NCBI GenBank assembly: GCA_047518105.1
Contig: JAKZRQ010000242.1
Span: forward strand, 1-10,238
Origin: VXYL01 sp047518105
GTDB taxonomy: Bacteria > Pseudomonadota > Gammaproteobacteria > Pseudomonadales > Azotimanducaceae
DNA length: 10,238 bases
Reading direction: 5' to 3'
A program made the translations under genes and the position numbers. Below are positions 6,759 through 10,238 of the stretch, one piece after another. Positions within the stretch are counted from its first letter, which is position 1. Each line of letters opens with the position of its first letter. The notes under the pieces are model-generated. The model saw only the letters and a program-made list of their open reading frames with translations, was not told the DNA's origin and did no database searches.

Positions 6759-7676
6759 ATGCGCACCAGAGTCGTCATGGCGGCATGCGGCATCGCCTGC
6801 AGCGCCCTGATTGGCGCCGACGAAGCCGTTGAAATCATCGGCCAAGTTGCGCACGAAGCGCTCGGTGAAGTGAGCGGCATCGTCAAGTCGTCCCGGGGCG
6901 ACTTCTATTGGGTTCACAACGACAGTGGCGACGAGGCGCGTCTTTTCGCCATCGACGCGGATGCGTCGGTGCTCAAACCGCCCTACATGCGCGTCTCGGA
7001 GGCGGGTTGGCCCGGACACGTCATCGACAACGCGTCGCACTTCGACTGGGAGGACATCGCGCTCGCGGACGGTGTTCTCTACATCGCCGACGTCGGCAAC
7101 AACGGCAACGCCCGTCGCGACCTCGGTGTCTACGTGGTCAACGAACCGGACCCGCTGGCCATCCCGAAGATGCGGGCGCTGAAGTTTCTGCCGATCCGCT
7201 ACCCGGACCAGGAGAACTATCCCGCGAAGCGCTGGCACTTCGACTGCGAAGCGGTATTCGTCGCGGACGACAAGCTCTACTTCGTCACCAAGCATCGCCG
7301 ACCCGGAGAGATCGGCGGTTGGGAAGCCGGCGCCAAGCTGTATCGTCTGGACACGGCGTTCACAGATCGGGAGAACGTGCTCACGCCGGTCGGTGGACGG
7401 CAGGATGTCGTGTTGGCCACTGGTGCGGATATTTCGCCGGATGGCACGCGGCTCGCCGTATCGACCTACACCACGCTTTGGATCTTCGACAAACCGACAG
7501 TTGGCGACGACTGGTTCTCCGGCAAAGCCTGGAGCCTCGACTTGGATCCGGGCACGGCGAGGCAACTCGAGGCGGTGACCTGGGACGACGCGCAGACGCT
7601 CCGCCTCGTCAACGAGCAGCGCGACGTGATGTTGGCGGCCGTTGCCGCTTTCGCCCCTGTTTCATCGCCGCGCTGA
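6759..7676 (+). CDS. Secreted propeller-like protein with DWEDIA motif
   Basis: The 305-residue protein starts with a Sec signal (MRTRVVMAACGIACSALIGA, about residues 1-20). The mature part has repeated beta-strand segments: SGIVKSSRGDFYWVHNDSG, ARLFAID, then FDWEDIALADGVLYIADVGN and a second cycle with FDCEAVFVADDKLYFVT, LYRLDTAF and TGADISPDGTRLAVSTY. NDSG, DWEDIA and DVGN motifs recur in a group of exported propeller proteins loosely related to SdiA-regulated/esterase-like phytase families. A periplasmic or surface role, in binding or hydrolysing a ligand, is likely but not specified. ATG at 6759 lies five bases after the previous stop and has no clear Shine-Dalgarno, suggesting translational coupling; ATG at 6777 is an alternative that would shorten the signal. 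The frame is intact to TGA at 7676. Confidence 0.75.
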   Translation: MRTRVVMAACGIACSALIGADEAVEIIGQVAHEALGEVSGIVKSSRGDFYWVHNDSGDEARLFAIDADASVLKPPYMRVSEAGWPGHVIDNASHFDWEDIALADGVLYIADVGNNGNARRDLGVYVVNEPDPLAIPKMRALKFLPIRYPDQENYPAKRWHFDCEAVFVADDKLYFVTKHRRPGEIGGWEAGAKLYRLDTAFTDRENVLTPVGGRQDVVLATGADISPDGTRLAVSTYTTLWIFDKPTVGDDWFSGKAWSLDLDPGTARQLEAVTWDDAQTLRLVNEQRDVMLAAVAAFAPVSSPR

Positions 7677-8818
7677 AGCCGACCGACAGCCGACTCGCCG
7701 GCCTCTCGCGTCGTGCGATGGTGGGGGCTCTCTGTGAAAGTCGCGAGTGGCGCCATGGACGGGGAGGAATGCTGTTGGCGGGTTCAAACGATGAGGCCAG
7801 ATGATCGTCTCCCTGTTTCGCCGTTCCCGGACGGCTGGTATTTCGTCGCCAGCCGCGATGCTCTTCGCAAGCAGTCCCTGATCGAAAAAACCTGGTTGGG
7901 CCAGCAGGTCGTCGCTTGGAGCGACGATCAAGGCAACGTTTGCGTGGCCGATGCCTTCTGTCCCCACATGGGCTCGCACCTCGGCCCCAAGGTGGGTGGC
8001 CTGGTGCGTGCCGGCTGCCTCGTTTGCCCGTTTCACGGCTTCGAATACGACGTGACGGGCCAGTGCGTCGCCCCCCAAGTGCCCCGGCACCGAAGACCGC
8101 GAGGCTCAAGGTGTTCGAGACGCAGGAGATCAACGGCATGGTCTTCGCCTGGTGGAGCGGGACTGGCCAGCCGTCTCACTGGAGCCTGCCGGTTGGGACG
8201 CTCGACGGAGACGGTTGGAGCGCGGTTGATTTCCACGACTTCCGATTGACCACCCACCCCGAATACACGACCGAAAACGCCGTGGATATTGCCCACCTCT
8301 CGCACATCCATGGCTAATTCGACGTGCGTCAGGTGGGGTCGATGACGGTCGATGGCGCCCACCTCGTGAGCTGCTTCGAGTTCAAGCGCGAGCGGTCCGT
8401 CTGGGGGTTGCGCAAGCTGAAATTCCACATCTCTGCCGACACCCACTTGTACGGCCTAGGCTATTCGTTCGTCGATATAAACGAACATTCCATGGGCCTT
8501 AGATCCCGTCTATGGGTTCTTGCAACACCGATCGATGGCACCTATATGGAACTGGTCCTGGCGGGCTAGACGCAGGAAGTGGTTCGCCCGAAACGACCAA
8601 TAGTGGGTTTTCGCATTCTGCCGAGACGCGACCGCGCCAGATTCATGAACCGCAGGATGCTGGCGCAGCAAGTAGCGGACGCTCAACAGGACATCGATAT
8701 CTGGGAGCGCAAGCGTTTCCAGCCGCGACCCGTATTGAGCCGCGCCGACGGAAAGATCATGGAGTTCCGGCGTTTCTGCCGGCAGCTCTATCCGGAAGTC
8801 GCCGACATTGCCGAGCAA

Positions 8819-8838
8819 CCTAGAATTCGCACTCTAGG
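8819..8838. repeat. Short inverted repeat at the left edge of the tandem array
   Basis: CCTAGA (8819-8824) pairs with TCTAGG (8833-8838) across eight bases. It sits at the very end of the Rieske remnant and immediately left of the array, whose units each begin with CTAG. Confidence 0.45.
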
Positions 8839-8839
8839 C
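8831..8839 (+). repeat. Left 9-bp direct repeat flanking the array
   Basis: ACTCTAGGC occurs here and again at 9111-9119, immediately beyond the third unit. The two copies bracket the array and may be a target-site duplication or a recombination scar. Confidence 0.55.
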
Positions 8840-9113
8840 TAGTGCGTCTCGGAATACGAGCCGTTCAAGAGCGCTGCCCACCGGTGTTCGCAACAACCCA
8901 AGTGGCAACATTCGGCATGCTCAAGGATTCTAGTGCGTCTCGGAATACGAGCCGTTCAAGAGCGCTGCCCACCGGTGTTCGCAACAACCCAAGTGTCAAC
9001 ATTCGGCATGCTCAAGGATTCTAGTGCGTCTCGGAATACGAGCCGTTCAAGAGCGCTGCCCACCGGTGTTCGTGTGCAAACCCAAGTGGCAACATTCGGA
9101 GCGCTCAAGGACT
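8839..9113 (+). repeat. Three-copy tandem repeat, 91-91-93 bp
   Basis: Units start with CTAG at 8839, 8930 and 9021. Units 1 and 2 differ at one base (G at 8905, T at 8996). Unit 3 has two extra bases (GTGTGCAAA for GCAACA near 9071-9079) and ends AGCGCTCAAGGA instead of CATGCTCAAGGA. The period is not a multiple of three, so each unit puts the next in a new frame, which argues against a repeated protein domain. Each unit can fold: CTCG/CGAG early, then GAGC/GCTC, TGCC/GGCA, CCAC/GTGG and TGTT/AACA nested in units 1 and 2. In unit 3 the outer stem is a perfect GAGCGCT (9051-9057) with AGCGCTC (9100-9106). A structured mobile or recombination element is possible; no tRNA or integron attC signature fits. 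Confidence 0.92.
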
Positions 9114-9119
9114 CTAGGC
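9111..9119 (+). repeat. Right 9-bp direct repeat flanking the array
   Basis: ACTCTAGGC is identical to 8831-8839 and lies at the right end of unit 3, just before the GPP34 remnant. Confidence 0.55.
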
Positions 9120-9135
9120 GTACGAAGGCGTAGTT

Positions 9136-9140
9136 GGGAG
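9136..9140 (+). promoter_or_regulatory. Probable ribosome site of the GPP34 gene
   Basis: GGGAG lies six bases before a TTG at 9147 that opens the GPP34 reading frame (ATPEAMRFAEE). It favours TTG over the in-frame ATG at 9165. Confidence 0.4.
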
Positions 9141-9146
9141 TTTGAC

Positions 9147-9687
9147 TTGGCTACCCCTGAGGCCATGAGGTTCGCAGAAGAAATCCTCCTGCTGATGCTA
9201 AGACACGATACCGGCTACATCGTGCCGGTACCTGAGTGGCGGATGTCGTATGCCCTTGCAGGTTCGGTATTGATGGACTTGGCGATTGACAACAAGATCG
9301 ACACCGACTTGGAGACCCTGACCGTTGTGGATGGGGCACCGACGGGAGACGCCCTTCTCGATCCGACGTTGGACGAGATCGCATCGGACAAGGAAATACA
9401 CACGCCCCAATACTGGGTTGAACGAATTGCGCAACGTGCGGACGACATCAGCGAAACGGCATTTGACAGGTTGGTTGGTTTCGGCATTCTGGACTACGAC
9501 ACCGGCGGATTCTTCTCCCTGTCCAACAAGGTTGCGCGTTCCGGACCCCAGGGATGTCGCGATCATTGGACTGGTGAGCACCTGCGGCGGATTCGAAGCG
9601 ATGCTGGAGCCGGAGGAGTTCGAGATCGCCAGGGACCGCATAGAACTCTTCAGCGGCGTGGACTGGATCGGCCGCTCGATCGCCAGT
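9147..9687 (+). pseudogene. GPP34 (GOLPH3/Vps74-like) family, internal deletion and frameshift
   Basis: The first part reads ATPEAMRFAEEILLLMLRHDTG, YALAGSVLMDLAIDNKIDTD, VVDGAPTGDALLDPTLDEI, YWVERIAQRADD and FDRLVGFGILDYDTGGFFSL. This is the start-to-middle pattern of GPP34 proteins (EELLLLALDDxTG, ALAGAxLxELAL, TGDxLLD). The frame then moves near 9530-9540, and VPDPRDVAIIGLVSTCGGFEAML to RDRIELFSGVDWIGRSIA follows, matching the family C-terminus (IPDPRDVxLIxLxxAC, LIGRAVA). The segment normally between them, about 25 residues including the beta-hairpin that mediates oligomerisation in the eukaryotic protein, is missing. Eukaryotic members bind PI4P; the bacterial role is unclear. TTG 9147 or ATG 9165 is the start. 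The end runs directly into P450 sequence, so its natural stop has been lost. Confidence 0.8.
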
Positions 9688-10101
9688 TTGGATGGTGCAG
9701 ACCACTTTCCGGCTTCGCAAGGCCATGCGTGCGGGAAACGCCCGTGCCGTCGTGGAAGACCGCCTCGGCGATCTCTTCGGCTATTGCAGGAACACCTTCC
9801 GCCAATGGGGGACCGGAACGGTGCTGCCCGGAGAAATGTCCTGCCAGAGGTTGATCGGCGACCAGATCGCGCAGCTTAGTACGAGCATCACGCCTCAGAG
9901 CGCCCTGGTCGACGAACTGATGGCGTTCGAGTTCCCGGCTTTGATCGTCCATGTGCTCGGAGCGTTGCCGAAATTCACGCTTCGCACCCCGAGGATGAAG
10001 CGCTACACAAGCGGACGGCCATGAACACCTTCGAGATCGACGGGATGGAGATCCCCGTAGGAAGCACGGTTTTGGTGTCCTTCGCTTCGACGCACTACCT
10101 A
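9688..10101 (+). pseudogene. Cytochrome P450 remnant, three frames, N-terminus and middle missing
   Basis: DGADHF in one frame continues, after one extra C at 9709-9710, as RLRKAMRAGNARAVVEDRLGDL in the next. That is the P450 C-helix pattern HxRxRKxMxxxF/A. The same frame has CQRLIGDQIAQL and ALIVHVLGALPKFTLRTPRMKR. At about 10000-10012 it jumps to KRTAMNTFEIDGMEIPVGS and TVLVSFASTHYL, the strands after the ExxR helix (DxEIDGxxIPxGSxV), known from many P450s to precede the haem loop. The I-helix, ExxR and haem-binding Cys are all absent: the middle is deleted, and similarity ends at about 10100. The protein cannot bind haem. The N-terminal third is also missing, replaced by the end of the GPP34 gene. 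The family call rests mainly on the last segment and is fairly firm; a substrate cannot be inferred. Confidence 0.68.
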
Positions 10102-10236
10102 GCCCGCATTTCTCACCAGGCCGCTTGTCGGCGTCAAAAAGCTCTTGGGTTTCACTAGTTTGACCGCGATGTCGATGATCGTGCCGATGTGCCGATGGCG
10201 GACTGCGCTGGCCGCGCCCTCGCGGGTCTTTTGGCC
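10099..10236 (-). CDS. Partial leftward reading frame at the right edge, possible end of an inserted element
   Basis: A frame open from the window edge gives 45 residues, including TREGAASAVRHRHIGTIIDI, AVKLVKPKSFLTPTSG and LVRNAG, and ends at TAG (10099-10101). It starts exactly where P450 similarity stops on the other strand. That would be expected if an insertion sequence or other foreign gene had landed in the P450 remnant and its last codons reached the insertion edge. The fragment is too short to assign to a transposase family, and no terminal inverted repeat can be confirmed without the other end. It may equally be a chance open frame. Confidence 0.35.
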   Translation of the reverse strand, partial: GQKTREGAASAVRHRHIGTIIDIAVKLVKPKSFLTPTSGLVRNAG

Positions 10237-10238
10237 CC

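Larger units (their letters stand above)
7791..8842 (+). pseudogene. Rieske non-haem iron oxygenase (KshA/DAF-36-like), frameshifted with two stops
   Basis: Three pieces on two frames rebuild one protein of about 350 residues. The first frame gives SPFPDGWYFVASRDAL and the Rieske [2Fe-2S] ligands CPH and CPFHG. At the run of six C (8071-8076) one base is missing, and the next frame continues PAPKTARLKVFETQEINGMVFAWW. That frame then has ENAVDIAHLSHIHG, carrying the mononuclear-iron NxxDxxHxxxxH motif. TAA at 8315-8317 interrupts it, FDVRQVG to LVLAG follows, then TAG at 8567-8569, and it ends with QDIDIWERKRFQPRP and MEFRRFCRQLYPE. That C-terminal pattern is typical of the 3-ketosteroid-9-alpha-hydroxylase/cholesterol-7-desaturase branch, which acts on sterols with a separate reductase. 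ATG 7791 is a tentative start; ATG 7755 is possible. The last stop overlaps the tandem array. Inactive unless the C-run is a base-call error, and the stops would still remain. Confidence 0.88.

Noticed and set aside
8315..8569. Stop-codon reassignment or programmed frameshifting to explain the broken Rieske gene
   Set aside because: TAA and TAG both serve as normal stops in intact genes of this window, and no slippery heptamer with downstream structure is evident at the C-run. Decay is simpler.
8839..9113. CRISPR array, integron attC series or tRNA genes
   Set aside because: Units are contiguous without spacers, which excludes CRISPR. The RYYYAAC and GTTRRRY boxes of attC are absent and there are no cassettes. 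No T-loop, anticodon arm or acceptor stem can be drawn for a tRNA.
8842..9133. Overlapping short open frames in the tandem array (repeated MRLGIRAVQERCPP)
   Set aside because: The 91-bp period shifts the frame at every unit, there is no sensible ribosome site, and the frames exist only because the DNA is repeated.

Overview
The window is high-GC DNA from a bacterium. Tat-type and Sec-type export signals, Rieske and P450 oxygenase remnants, an SMP-30 protein and an NfeD/slipin pair would fit a proteobacterium, perhaps an uncultured one. The sequence alone does not fix the taxon. Seven genes look intact; four loci are clearly broken, and most of the damage lies to the right of 7.7 kb.

Left part (1-1821). 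Positions 1-252 hold no convincing gene but are packed with hairpins and contain a diverged copy of a repeat family whose main array lies near 8.9 kb. A serine hydrolase of the beta-lactamase/EstB type runs leftward (1413-253). An 11-bp perfect inverted repeat lies directly on its Shine-Dalgarno region. Between it and the next gene is the C-terminal remnant of a cysteine synthase-type PLP enzyme, broken by an 8-bp tandem duplication and a 1-bp deletion.

Centre (1822-7676). A tight rightward pair encodes a long-form NfeD membrane serine protease and a slipin (SPFH protein), the classic partnership in membrane quality control or microdomain organisation. Converging on it is a leftward pair: a zinc-ribbon, TerB-like, PH-like protein of unknown role, then an SMP-30/gluconolactonase-family propeller. 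Divergent from these is a rightward pair of exported proteins: a Tat-exported FMN split-barrel-like protein and a secreted propeller-like protein.

Right part (7677-10238). This is a graveyard of oxidative and lipid-related genes. A Rieske non-haem iron oxygenase carries one frameshift and two internal stops, although its iron-ligand motifs are still readable. A three-copy 91-bp tandem repeat flanked by 9-bp direct repeats follows. Next comes a GPP34 (GOLPH3/Vps74) gene with an internal deletion, which runs straight into a cytochrome P450 remnant lacking its N-terminus and its middle. The P450 similarity ends abruptly at about 10100, where a leftward open reading fragment enters from the right edge, possibly the end of an inserted element. 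Rieske oxygenase, P450 and GPP34 decaying side by side suggests loss of a lipid, sterol or terpenoid modification cluster; that is inference.
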